From: Ignavibacteriales bacterium
Lineage (GTDB): Bacteria > Bacteroidota > Ignavibacteria > Ignavibacteriales > Melioribacteraceae
DNA length: 64,000 nucleotides
Assembly: GCA_020061355.1 (NCBI GenBank)
Contig: JAGUYK010000008.1
Span: forward strand, 24,155-88,154
Direction: 5' to 3'
Below the pieces are notes generated by a model. That model searched no databases. It was not told where the DNA came from and worked only from the letters and a program-made list of their open reading frames with translations. Position 1 is the stretch's first letter, and each line of letters starts with the position of its first letter. A program made the position numbers and the translations under genes. Shown here piece after piece: positions 17,951-26,448 of this stretch.

Positions 17951-19675
17951 TTATTCTATCTTTTTCCCAGGTAATTCTCTACCCCCTTGAAATAATGTAA
18001 GTCCGGTGCCTTTGCCCTCGGCATCCTTGCTAAATTTTATTTTAGCTTCGACAACTTTTAGATAAAAAGTATCGTCAGATTCAGCAAAGATTTCAAACTT
18101 AGGCTGCCCGGTTGCTTGAGCGAAGACTTGTTCACCGTCAACTGTTATAGTAATTATGAAACTGGGGGCTATCTCATACTTACCGGTATACAGCTCCAAT
18201 ATTTCTTTGCTTGCCTTTATTTCGGCTGGCTCTTCAACTTTTACACCCATTTCCTGTAAATACTTTATTGCACCTGCATTCCGGGGATTTAACACCAAAG
18301 ATTTTTTATAATAGACAATAGCAGAATCTTTTACTCCTTTCTTTGCCCATGCTTCTCCATAGCTATCGTAAACATTAGCAGATTTTGAAAATTGATTAAT
18401 ATTCATTTTGAAAACCGCGAGCGCTTCATCATACATCTTTTTATTCAGCAATTCGTATCCTAAATTATTCATCTCGTTTTCTGCTAATCTAAAATTCTCT
18501 GAATCATTTTTTAATTCGTTAAACGCTTTGCCAGCTTCGCTGATCCCGTCTTCCAGTATTATTTTATTTATATACTCCGCCAATGATTGTTTCGGATTGA
18601 CCGTTTCTTTACCATAAAGAATCTTCAATATCTGCTGGGTTATTTCATTTAACGGAGCACCGCCGGTATTACTGAACAGAGCAACGAACTGTCCTTTCTG
18701 AGGTAAATAATAACCGATAGTATTAAATCCATTGATTCCCCCACCGTGTGTTATCACTTTAAGTGAGTCTTTTCCATTAAAATATTTATCCACAGCCCAA
18801 CCATATCCGTATTGCGCATTACCGAACGCTTTGATGTAACCCGTAAACATTGTATCCCACGATTTCCTTTCAAGTATTTTCTCTGAATAAAATGATCTAT
18901 TCCAAATCAAGAGATCTTCAACTGTTGAATAGAGCGAACCTGCAGCATAGGGAAGCGACATATCTATAAATGAAGCGTTCCGGTAACCAGAAAATGTTTT
19001 CTCATATCCGGCTGCACGATTTGGAAGAATATCAGCACTCCAATCGTAACCGGAATTATCCATTCCGAGAGGAACAAATATTTTTTCTTTTACCAGTTCA
19101 TCATATTGCTTTCCTGAAACTTTTTCTAAAATTGCACCGAGAATAAAATATCCCGAGTTATTATAAACGAATTGTGAACCGGGTTCAAATTCCAGAGTTC
19201 CGCTGCAATATTCTTTTACAAAATCATCCGGTTCATAAAATGTTCTGCTCTTCTTGGATAAGAAATCAGGAAGATTGGTATAACTGGGTATCCCGGAAGT
19301 GTGTGTTAAAAGATGATGTATTGTAATTTTATCCCCTGTATCCTTGCTGTAATAAGGTAAATAATCGGTCAGTTTACCATCGAGTTTTATTTTCCCGTTT
19401 TCTACTAGCTGCATAATAAGTGTAGCAGTAAATTGTTTTGTGATAGATCCGAGACGAAATTTGGTGTCCGGCTTATTTGGAATTTTCCATTCCATGTTAG
19501 CAAAACCGTAGCCCTTTTTAAAAATCGTTTCATTATTATCGGCGACCAGCGCACTGCCGTTAAAAAGCCGGAACTCCTGGTATTTTGTAATTAGCTGATC
19601 GATTTTTTCTGAAGTAGTCTGTGCAGAGAGATTAATTGTAAAAAGTATAAAAACTAGTATTCCAAGCTTTTTCAT
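17951..19675 (-). CDS. Exported class C beta-lactamase-family serine hydrolase with C-terminal TPR region
   Basis: 574 residues with a Sec signal ending NLSAQ. The catalytic domain has the class C/DD-peptidase triad motifs: SITK (Ser77, Lys80), YNN in FVYNNSGYFILG (about 172-183) and THGGG (about 301-305). Such proteins act as esterases, D-aminopeptidases or penicillin-binding enzymes in the periplasm; true beta-lactamase activity is only one option. After about residue 370 come two or three TPR-like helices (YDEALAVFKMNINQF..., KDSAIVYYKKSLVLNP) and a C-terminal beta domain (ELYTGKYEIAPSF...) like DUF3471. ATG with GAGGA ribosome site. Single gene with its own terminator. Confidence 0.88.
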   Translation of the reverse strand: MKKLGILVFILFTINLSAQTTSEKIDQLITKYQEFRLFNGSALVADNNETIFKKGYGFANMEWKIPNKPDTKFRLGSITKQFTATLIMQLVENGKIKLDGKLTDYLPYYSKDTGDKITIHHLLTHTSGIPSYTNLPDFLSKKSRTFYEPDDFVKEYCSGTLEFEPGSQFVYNNSGYFILGAILEKVSGKQYDELVKEKIFVPLGMDNSGYDWSADILPNRAAGYEKTFSGYRNASFIDMSLPYAAGSLYSTVEDLLIWNRSFYSEKILERKSWDTMFTGYIKAFGNAQYGYGWAVDKYFNGKDSLKVITHGGGINGFNTIGYYLPQKGQFVALFSNTGGAPLNEITQQILKILYGKETVNPKQSLAEYINKIILEDGISEAGKAFNELKNDSENFRLAENEMNNLGYELLNKKMYDEALAVFKMNINQFSKSANVYDSYGEAWAKKGVKDSAIVYYKKSLVLNPRNAGAIKYLQEMGVKVEEPAEIKASKEILELYTGKYEIAPSFIITITVDGEQVFAQATGQPKFEIFAESDDTFYLKVVEAKIKFSKDAEGKGTGLTLFQGGRELPGKKIE

Positions 19676-19771
19676 TACATGTTCCTCTATATTTATAGCT
19701 ATTTAGATAGTTGAATAGGAATAAAAGTTACACAATTATTACATCGCGCGATAATGAAGTTATCATGAAAA

Positions 19772-19978
19772 TTAGTTGTCTGGTGTATACTCTAAAATAT
19801 CCCCGGGTTGACAATCGAGCACTTTACAAATTGCATCGAGAGTCGAGAACCGAATTGCGCGTGCTTTCTCTGTCTTCAGTACCGAAAGATTTGCCATTGT
19901 GATATTCACTTTTTCCGCTAATTCGGTTAAGCTCATTTTTCGTTTTGCCATCATTACGTCAAGGTTTACTCTTATCAT
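19772..19978 (-). CDS. XRE-family (YozG-like) transcriptional regulator
   Basis: A 68-residue Cro/CI-type helix-turn-helix protein made of little but the DNA-binding domain: MSLTELAEKVNITMANLSVLK is helix 2-turn-helix 3, followed by FSTLDAICKVLDCQPGDIL, typical of the short YozG group. These small regulators are very often encoded beside DUF2975 membrane proteins, as here, where it follows the DUF2975 gene by 9 bases. The start has a strong GAGGAG site. It probably regulates this three-gene operon. Confidence 0.9.
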   Translation of the reverse strand: MIRVNLDVMMAKRKMSLTELAEKVNITMANLSVLKTEKARAIRFSTLDAICKVLDCQPGDILEYTPDN

Positions 19979-19987
19979 ATCATCTCC

Positions 19988-20788
19988 TCACACAGTTAAA
20001 TCGTTTTCTTCTTTAATTACTGCGCTCATTCTGAAAATTGAAGCAAGGATTAAAAAAACTATACCGGCAAAAAGAAGTGCGAAGTTAACATCGCTAAAAG
20101 AGAACTTGTAGGTTTGACGAATCGAGTTGACCCATTCTGTTCTTGCTACTGAATTATTGATCCAATAAAAAATTAGTAACCGAACAATTTCTCCTAAAAG
20201 TAAATAAACCCCTATAAATTTGAGACGTTCTGAATTTTCTTTTGAAAAACCATTACCCATTAGAGCGCTTCTAAATAGCTCTCTCAAGTTGTAGAGGATA
20301 ATTATTAAGAAGGCAGAAACAATCAAGAAAAAGAATGAAAGACCTAGTATAGGTTCTGGATTATCTTCATGAGCGAAATATCTTATTGGTATTAAGAATT
20401 CAGGATAAAATGTAAATCTACCATATCTTAATGATTCGCTACCGCGAAAATCCACCGGCATCTTACTAAAATCCAGCATATATAATTGTTCTATTACTTT
20501 TATAGTTTGGGGAGATGCGTGGAATAATGCCCGCGCGACTTCTTTCTCAACTGCTTCTTTTGTTATTGAATCAATCCTTCTAACTTCTACAAACTGTGAG
20601 TTAAATCTATAAGTGTAATTATTCATTTCAATCGAAACAACTGGTAGCCTAATATTTATTAGGCCGAATACAGAAAGATTGTATGATATAACTATAAGAA
20701 TTATTAGAATTGCTGCAGATAGTGCACCGAACCATAATATGTCAATAAGTGTTTTTAATATTTTTTTCGATCCATATTTATTTTTCAT
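19988..20788 (-). CDS. DUF2975 family membrane protein
   Basis: About 266 residues with four membrane spans (about 20-45, 165-185, 205-225, 240-260). The large loop between spans 1 and 2 contains charged, strand-like sequence. The C terminus IKEENDLTV matches the tail of its upstream paralogue. Start is ATG 20788 with GAGGTGG; a GTG at 20800 lacks a ribosome site because it lies inside this one. DUF2975 function is unknown; the constant link to XRE regulators suggests membrane sensing or membrane-based control of the regulator. Confidence 0.8.
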   Translation of the reverse strand: MKNKYGSKKILKTLIDILWFGALSAAILIILIVISYNLSVFGLINIRLPVVSIEMNNYTYRFNSQFVEVRRIDSITKEAVEKEVARALFHASPQTIKVIEQLYMLDFSKMPVDFRGSESLRYGRFTFYPEFLIPIRYFAHEDNPEPILGLSFFFLIVSAFLIIILYNLRELFRSALMGNGFSKENSERLKFIGVYLLLGEIVRLLIFYWINNSVARTEWVNSIRQTYKFSFSDVNFALLFAGIVFLILASIFRMSAVIKEENDLTV

Positions 20789-20796
20789 TTCCCACC

Positions 20797-21372
20797 TCAC
20801 ACGGTTAAATCGTTTTCTTCTTTGAGTTTTGCTGCATAAATAATTATCTCACCCATTACAAATATGAAAAGTCCTATAATTAAATAAGGGCTAAATACAA
20901 TTGAGATTAGCCAAGATAGTTTCGTAAGGATATTAACGGCAACAGATAGATTTGAAATTACATCCGATGAGTTTGTAATCTTTGAAATATGATACACTAC
21001 TGTAAGTAACAAAATAGCTTTTCCAACATATTTAAGATGATTTCCGTTTTCTTCTATGAACGGATTATTTTCAAACACATTTTTAATAAAAACAGTTAGT
21101 TTTTTCAGAATCATGTAAATACAGTAAAGTATAATTACATCAACTATAATTAAGTAAATACATAATAAAACTTTTTCCGAATGCGACACTTGCTCGCTAA
21201 CACTCAGCAAATTGAAAAAATCCAACTTACTTAATTTCATTTCGCCTATACTCAGCAATGAAATTACAGCTGGAGCAATATAAAATAGGATCACAATTGG
21301 AAATAGTTTCAAAAACAAATCAAGATATGCATAAACTGTTTTGACTGTCCAGTTTTCTTTGAATGATTTCAT
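20797..21372 (-). CDS. DUF2975 family membrane protein (second copy)
   Basis: About 191 residues, four predicted spans, ending LKEENDLTV. The last coding bases and the stop are almost identical at the ends of both DUF2975 genes (GTTAAATCGTTTTCTTCTTT in both on the plus strand), so the pair arose by tandem duplication followed by strong divergence of the body. The ATG at 21372 has GGAGGGG seven bases upstream and is better than an ATG at 21405. First gene of the DUF2975-DUF2975-XRE operon. Confidence 0.78.
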   Translation of the reverse strand: MKSFKENWTVKTVYAYLDLFLKLFPIVILFYIAPAVISLLSIGEMKLSKLDFFNLLSVSEQVSHSEKVLLCIYLIIVDVIILYCIYMILKKLTVFIKNVFENNPFIEENGNHLKYVGKAILLLTVVYHISKITNSSDVISNLSVAVNILTKLSWLISIVFSPYLIIGLFIFVMGEIIIYAAKLKEENDLTV

Positions 21373-21556
21373 TTTATCCCCTCCGTGAAATGAATTATTA
21401 TTCATTTGATTTCCGGAGGCAACATAAAAAAAGATTTTCCTTTTGTCAAGATATTTTTATTGTTTACCAATAAATAATTTCCGTTAATAGGGAAATGTTG
21501 AAAACCGGGATTGATTTGTCTAATTTGCTTTTGGAAATCTATTTTATAGGTGATTT

Positions 21557-21817
21557 ATGAAGAAATCGATCCTCATAATACTAATCGGCAACAGAAAAGA
21601 TTCTGCAGTTAAAGTCCAGCAGATACTTACAGGCTGGGGATGTACGATCAAAACACGGTTAGGTCTTCATGACGGTGTTCTCGATAACTGCTCGGACTCC
21701 GGATTATTGATTCTTGAAATTTGCGGTACCGATGAACAGAATCATGAACTGGCAAGAAAAATATCTGTGCTTCCGGGCGTCTCTTCCAAATTAGTTGAAT
21801 TGGAAGTTGCTGGTTAA
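21557..21817 (+). CDS. TM1266-like small ACT/ferredoxin-fold protein (iron-only hydrogenase regulator family)
   Basis: 86 residues. The pattern KKSILIILIGNR.DSAVKVQQ then GCTIKTRLGLHDG and LLILEICG fits the TM1266 family, small beta-alpha-beta proteins often encoded beside [FeFe]-hydrogenase maturation genes and named putative iron-only hydrogenase system regulators. The fold is close to ACT and NikR C-terminal domains, which bind small ligands or metals. No hydrogenase or HydEFG gene is near, so this copy is an orphan and its role is open. It is a single plus-strand gene. Confidence 0.7.
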   Translation: MKKSILIILIGNRKDSAVKVQQILTGWGCTIKTRLGLHDGVLDNCSDSGLLILEICGTDEQNHELARKISVLPGVSSKLVELEVAG

Positions 21818-21833
21818 GGAATTGACATTAATT

Positions 21834-21920
21834 GAACACGGATGATCTTTCGACAATCCTTCGACCAGCTCAGGATTTGCTCAGGATCATACACGGATTG
21901 AACAGATATCCGCGGATTTT
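21834..21920 (-). repeat. ATCCGCG-type intergenic repeat with a nested second repeat
   Basis: Read on the minus strand, AAAATCCGCGGAT, TCTGTTCAATCCGTGT and ATCCGTGTTC match the repeats at 24481 and 51055. Between the last two blocks about 45 bases (21844-21888) are inserted, made of CTGAGC and GGTCGAAGGAT words that occur twice in altered form. It fills the gap between two convergent genes. Confidence 0.7.
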
Positions 21921-21927
21921 CAAATTA

Positions 21928-22473
21928 TTACTTTCGTGGCTTTTCAGTAATTTCTTTGAGAACGCGATAGAGTTCATTCGCTCTTTCAGAACTTATAAGA
22001 AGATTCTTTCCGCTCTTAAGATGAATGTGGACGCCGACTTTCCCTTTCATAATATAACCCGTTGTTTTCCATCTGATCGAGTAACGCAATCCCCATCCGC
22101 CGAAATCGATGATCGGGTTGAACTCTTTTTTTTCAAATGTGGAGATATCACTAACGAGAATTTCTCTTTTCATGATCGGATAAAAACGGATAAAGATTTT
22201 TTCGCTATCCACTTTTACCGTAAGCGTCATAACATAAAAAAGCCAGATAAGAAAGATCATTAACGGAATAACAATGAATGACAAAATAATCAGCCATGTA
22301 TCGGAGAGAGGATCTGAACCGACCGGCTTTTTCCAGACCAACTGGCTATAGAGCGAATAGCATTGAAACAGAATAAAAGCAGTACAAACCGGTGTAATTA
22401 AGAACAGATTCCATTTCTGGTTGAATCTTTCCTCTTCAAAAAATAATGGTTTTTCGTTTTTCATTTTATTCAC
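21928..22473 (-). CDS. DUF6141-like membrane protein with PH-like domain
   Basis: 181 residues: a short cytoplasmic start, two membrane spans (about 24-45 and 62-87), then a soluble beta-rich domain (LTVKVDSEKIFIRFYPIMKRE... GWGLRYSIRW... VHIHLKSGKNLLISS) like bacterial PH or DUF6141 domains. Function unknown; related proteins sit on the inner membrane. The GTG at 22473 overlaps the AlkD-like gene stop (GTGA), while an ATG at 22464 is also possible. A plus-strand frame through the same region is a shadow. Confidence 0.7.
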   Translation of the reverse strand: MNKMKNEKPLFFEEERFNQKWNLFLITPVCTAFILFQCYSLYSQLVWKKPVGSDPLSDTWLIILSFIVIPLMIFLIWLFYVMTLTVKVDSEKIFIRFYPIMKREILVSDISTFEKKEFNPIIDFGGWGLRYSIRWKTTGYIMKGKVGVHIHLKSGKNLLISSERANELYRVLKEITEKPRK

Positions 22474-23147
22474 ATATTGTTTCGAATGTACGTTTTAGGA
22501 TTCGTTAACTCTCTTAGTGCGTCGTTTGCAATCCACCGCGCAGATTTTGAATCAACTGTTTTAATCTCTTCTGCAAGTTTAATAGCATGTTCTCTAAGGA
22601 ATGAACTCCGCTTACCAATTTGTCTTAGCGACCAGTTTACAGATTTCTTAACAAAATTTCTTTCGTCGGTTGAATATTTCCTAATTAGCGGAAAGAACTG
22701 AAGAAATTCCTCATCGCTTCTCTTTTTATCGTGAACGGTGAGGTAGGCAATCATCGAAAATGCGGTCCGGCGCACAAATTCTTTATTACTTTTTGCCCAC
22801 TTTAAAATCATATCATAAGCATGATCGGTTTTACGGAATAGATTTGAACACGAGCCGTCAACAATATCCCAGGAATTGAAATCCTTGATCCATTTATTCA
22901 TGAGTGCTTTAGTAGTCAGCTTTGGATCAGCGATCATTGTTGCAACATGGCGTGCTTCGTGATAACCGCTTTTCCACAGCTTCAATGCTAGTTCGTGGTT
23001 CCTGCCGATCTTCTTAGCAAGTGCACGCATCACCGGAACGTTTACGCCGAAAGCTTTATCAACATTAATTCCAAAGCGTTTCATACCCTGACGGTTATAT
23101 TCGCTGCCGTTCTTCTTAAGCTCAGCAATTATTTCTTTAACTGTCAT
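22470..23147 (-). CDS. AlkD-like DNA alkylation repair protein (HEAT repeats)
   Basis: 225 residues of tandem HEAT-like helices, DNA_alkylation/AlkD family. Characterised AlkD removes 3-methyladenine and 7-methylguanine without flipping the base. Signatures visible are FGVNVPVMRALAKKIG, EARHVATMIADP, NSWDIVDGSCSNLF (the Trp-Asp pair in this block corresponds to the AlkD active region) and NFVKKSVNWSLRQIGKR. ATG at 23147. It probably shares a transcript with the downstream PH-like protein, whose start overlaps its stop by four bases. Confidence 0.88.
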   Translation of the reverse strand: MTVKEIIAELKKNGSEYNRQGMKRFGINVDKAFGVNVPVMRALAKKIGRNHELALKLWKSGYHEARHVATMIADPKLTTKALMNKWIKDFNSWDIVDGSCSNLFRKTDHAYDMILKWAKSNKEFVRRTAFSMIAYLTVHDKKRSDEEFLQFFPLIRKYSTDERNFVKKSVNWSLRQIGKRSSFLREHAIKLAEEIKTVDSKSARWIANDALRELTNPKTYIRNNM

Positions 23148-23281
23148 TTTATTTTCCCTGTATCTTCAATCAGAAGAAATTCGAAAAAGAACTTTCATTT
23201 CATTAGATTTGATACCAACATAAGATTTATCGGATTTCTTTTCAATACTCATTTTATAATTAACAAACAGATGAGATTAAA

Positions 23282-24439
23282 ATGAAAATTAGATACTTAT
23301 TACCGACACTTCTAATATTATCCGTCATTATTTACTCTCAGGAAGAAAATAAAAAAATAAGAGCAAGTGATATCGGAATTAATGTGGGAGTTATGAGGCA
23401 AGGCAAGATAAACTCTATTACCGACGTTGAGGGCGTACTTGTTGGACACAAGACAATAATAAAGGATGATAATATTCGATCTGGTGTAACTGCTATATTG
23501 CCACACAACGGAAATATTTTTCAGCAGAAAGCACCGGCTGCCATTTATGTCTTTAACGGATTCGGAAAGTTAGCAGGTTATACGCAGGTTGAAGAACTTG
23601 GAAATATCGAATCGCCGATTATTCTTACAAACACTCTAAATGTCGGAACCGCCGTAAAGGCAACTGTTAATTACGTACTGTGCCTGCCGGGAAATGAAGA
23701 TGTACGTTCTGTAAATGCTGTTGTTGGTGAAACTAATGATGGTTACCTGAATGACATCCGGGGTATGCATGTTACCAAGAATGATGTTCTTGATGCAATT
23801 CATTCGGCTAATTCAGGTGTCGTTGAAGAAGGAACAGTCGGGGCTGGAACGGGAACCGTTTCATTCGGACTTAAAGGCGGAATCGGAACTGCTTCGAGAA
23901 TAATTACAAGCATTGGAAACACTACTTATACAGTTGGAGTCCTCGTCCAAACAAACTTTGGACGCGAACTGATGATTAATGGAATTCCATATACACGTGA
24001 AGTAAAAATTTCCGAGGTAAAACGTAAAGAAGATGGTTCATGTATGATTGTGATTGCAACAGATGCACCTCTATCACCGGGGAATCTTAAGCGGCTTGCA
24101 AAGCGGGCATTCATCGGTATGGGTAGAACTACAAATGTAATGTCTAACGGCTCCGGTGATTATGCGATCGCATTTTCTACCGCTTATAAAATTCCGCACG
24201 AGCCTGCAAGTCAGAAAAATGAAATTCCGGATCTCATCGATAACAATGCAATTACAATTTTATTTCAGGCGGTTGAAGAAGCTACACAGGAAGCAATTTA
24301 CAATTCTCTTATTGCGGCAACAACAGTTACCGGTTATAAAGGGAGAACTGTTGAAGCCATTTCGATTGATAAGGTCAAAGAGCTTCTTAAGAAATACAAC
24401 ATGGAGAATTTGAGGGAGCGGCTAAAAGATTCCAAATAA
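23282..24439 (+). CDS. Exported P1-family peptidase (DmpA-like aminopeptidase)
   Basis: 385 residues with a short Sec signal (ILSVIIYSQ). P1 peptidases are N-terminal nucleophile hydrolases that cleave themselves at a Gly-Ser bond; the new N-terminal Ser is the nucleophile. Here the site is DGSCMIVIATDAPL with Ser253, near DmpA Ser250. Other family blocks are ITDVEGVLVGH, GVTAILPH, VNAVVGETNDGYLNDI and GTGTVSFGLKGG. DmpA releases D- or L-amino acids from peptides and amides, but substrate here is unknown. A signal peptide in a P1 enzyme suggests a periplasmic role. Single gene. Confidence 0.92.
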   Translation: MKIRYLLPTLLILSVIIYSQEENKKIRASDIGINVGVMRQGKINSITDVEGVLVGHKTIIKDDNIRSGVTAILPHNGNIFQQKAPAAIYVFNGFGKLAGYTQVEELGNIESPIILTNTLNVGTAVKATVNYVLCLPGNEDVRSVNAVVGETNDGYLNDIRGMHVTKNDVLDAIHSANSGVVEEGTVGAGTGTVSFGLKGGIGTASRIITSIGNTTYTVGVLVQTNFGRELMINGIPYTREVKISEVKRKEDGSCMIVIATDAPLSPGNLKRLAKRAFIGMGRTTNVMSNGSGDYAIAFSTAYKIPHEPASQKNEIPDLIDNNAITILFQAVEEATQEAIYNSLIAATTVTGYKGRTVEAISIDKVKELLKKYNMENLRERLKDSK

Positions 24440-24477
24440 AAATAATGGTGCTGCTTAATAAATAATTATTTAAATAA

Positions 24478-24520
24478 AAATCCGCGGTAATCTGTTTAAT
24501 CCGTGTTAATCTGCGTTCTA
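24478..24520 (+). repeat. ATCCGCG-type intergenic repeat, simple copy
   Basis: AATCCGCGGTAATCTG, TTTAATCCGTGTTAATC and TGCGTTCTATTAAT run without interruption. It is the uninterrupted version of the repeats at 21834-21920 and 51055-51140. It lies between the P1 peptidase and the convergent barrel protein. Confidence 0.65.
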
Positions 24521-24560
24521 TTAATATAATAGAAGTTATTTATGAGACAGCAACCTTTTA

Positions 24561-25859
24561 TTAATTCGATATAATAATTGTGGTTCCGCCACCGCCGCTG
24601 CTGCCGAATCTTGGATTGACAATATTATTATATATTGAGCCGAAAGAATACGAAATACCAAAACCGCCCCAGTAAGAATAGCCCGTTTCGAGTTGACGGC
24701 GCTGTAAGAGCACTTCCTCAAGTGATGCAGTACCTATCGGCAGTGAAATCTGATTTCTTATCTTTGAGTAGCCGCCATAGACACTAAAAGATAATCCCTT
24801 TACAATTTTCCATGATGCCGTACCGTAAACTTCCAGTTCATACTTACTAAAATCATGAAAATAATTTGCCCCGGTTAATTTAAGAGTTGTGCTTCCCCAA
24901 GGTTCTATTAATGATAAAGTTGCAGATAACTCCTGACTTAATAACGATTCGTTACTTTTAAAAAATATTGTTTGTTCAAAATAACGGTTGTATGTGGGGG
25001 AAATCCTGTAGTTAATTCTTAATTGCCTCTGATTCGACTGATTGTATGGGAAGACATTATATTCGATGGTGGGCGCAAGGTACGCACTTAACGAAATATT
25101 AGAGTACGTGGATCTGAAAGCATAAGCGCTAAAACCCCAGGACCAGTGATCATTTGCAGAAAAGTAGAGGGCTCCGCTGAAACTTTGGTTCCTTGAAACA
25201 CTTTTTATGTTTACATCCTCGTTCCCGTCGTAAAACTTAAAATTATTTTCAGTATAAGAATTAGAAAGCCTCAAATTAACTTTCAAATCTTCTGTAACCC
25301 TGTTTGCACTGAATGATCCGTTAAGCCAATTATAATTGCTCCTCTCTTCGCCGCTAATGTTGCTGTTAAGGCTTAACTGGAAGTACCAGAAATTCCAATC
25401 ATCTATAGGTTTTTCTTCCTGTTGTTTCGTTTTTTGAAATGTAATTGTCATTTGATTTGCAACTTTGGATTTGCCAATGTATCTAACCAGACCAAGTTTT
25501 AAAGCATTAACTGTCTTCTCCCTTTTATTATCCTCTGAATCAGTCTGATCTGTGGCAAACTTAATAGTATCATTAATTCCACTAAAATGATTCTGACCTA
25601 TGAAGAACAATGAATACTCCGATCCGGAGGCACCGGTTCCTTGTGTAACAAACAATATATGCACATCTGCATCTTTTCTATCATTAACATAATTGACTAT
25701 CTGAATCTGCTCCTTGATATAGTTTATATCACACAAACCGCAGTCAATATAAACTTTGGGCGCACCTTCTTTAATCAAGCTTTGATCGGTTTGTGAAAAA
25801 ATAATTGTTGTTTGTAAAAAGATGAGAACTGCTAAAAAACAGATTATTCGGATCGGCAT
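24561..25859 (-). CDS. Outer-membrane beta-barrel protein of unknown function
   Basis: 432 residues with a Sec signal ending IIFSQ. The first mature part (PKVYIDCGLCDINYIKEQ, then ADVHILFVTQGTGASGSEY) is a compact alpha/beta domain with a CxxC pair, followed from about residue 155 by alternating polar/aromatic strands (FQLSLNSN, VNLRLSNSYT, GALYFSANDHWSWGFSAYAF) typical of an outer-membrane barrel of about 12-14 strands. The end is Gly/Ser-rich (GSSGGGGTT). The N-terminal domain plus barrel pairing is not one I can name. Single gene on the minus strand. Confidence 0.65.
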   Translation of the reverse strand: MPIRIICFLAVLIFLQTTIIFSQTDQSLIKEGAPKVYIDCGLCDINYIKEQIQIVNYVNDRKDADVHILFVTQGTGASGSEYSLFFIGQNHFSGINDTIKFATDQTDSEDNKREKTVNALKLGLVRYIGKSKVANQMTITFQKTKQQEEKPIDDWNFWYFQLSLNSNISGEERSNYNWLNGSFSANRVTEDLKVNLRLSNSYTENNFKFYDGNEDVNIKSVSRNQSFSGALYFSANDHWSWGFSAYAFRSTYSNISLSAYLAPTIEYNVFPYNQSNQRQLRINYRISPTYNRYFEQTIFFKSNESLLSQELSATLSLIEPWGSTTLKLTGANYFHDFSKYELEVYGTASWKIVKGLSFSVYGGYSKIRNQISLPIGTASLEEVLLQRRQLETGYSYWGGFGISYSFGSIYNNIVNPRFGSSGGGGTTIIISN

Positions 25860-25958
25860 ATACCCCCCTAAATAAATACTAGTTTTGGTTTAAAAAAAAC
25901 TTTCTATACATGTAAACGGAATAACAAGCTGTGCTATTGTAATAACAGTCAGCACATT

Positions 25959-26438
25959 TCAAGTAATTTTTTTTAGTAATGATATCTGAGCAGAATGATA
26001 TGCATTGTGTTGTATCAACCCCAATATCATTGAAGCAAATGAAACTCCTGTGCCGAGTGGTGAATTACGCTCCAATCCAACAACTTCATCAAGTCTTTCT
26101 TCAGGAAAATTTTTAATCGTATTTATTATGTTCTGTGATTCTCTGAAGAACTGATTTTTAAGTTCTGCCCAACTAAGTTTTTGGAAGTCTGTTAACCTTG
26201 GCCAATCACCCATTGCAGGCTCATTAGGAATGCCTCCCGATAATCTGCTGTTTACCTCCTCTGTCCATGCCCACATATGCAATAGAATTTCAATAATTGA
26301 GTGAGCGCCGGTTATCGGATGCTTTACTGCCTGCTCTGCGGTTATATTTTCCAATATCTTTTGCATTGACGCTCCATGCCACGGATCACCAAAAACAGTG
26401 TTGTATAATTCATCAGCAAGATTTTTTGACCGTATCAT
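25959..26438 (-). CDS. DinB family protein
   Basis: 159 residues, four-helix-bundle metal-binding fold of the DinB/YfiT family. The likely metal ligands are the His residues in TGAHSIIEILLHMWAWTEE (two His near 43 and 50) and NAYHSAQISLLKK (near 148). Proteins in this group include mycothiol- or bacillithiol-dependent transferases and uncharacterised damage-inducible proteins; no thiol partner is visible here. It lies 10 bases beyond the chloride channel gene on the same strand. Confidence 0.88.
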   Translation of the reverse strand: MIRSKNLADELYNTVFGDPWHGASMQKILENITAEQAVKHPITGAHSIIEILLHMWAWTEEVNSRLSGGIPNEPAMGDWPRLTDFQKLSWAELKNQFFRESQNIINTIKNFPEERLDEVVGLERNSPLGTGVSFASMILGLIQHNAYHSAQISLLKKIT

Positions 26439-26448
26439 GGTATATACC

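Noticed and set aside
21832-22263. 143-codon plus-strand frame
   Set aside because: Runs through a repeat and the complement of the PH-like gene, which has clear membrane spans and operon context.
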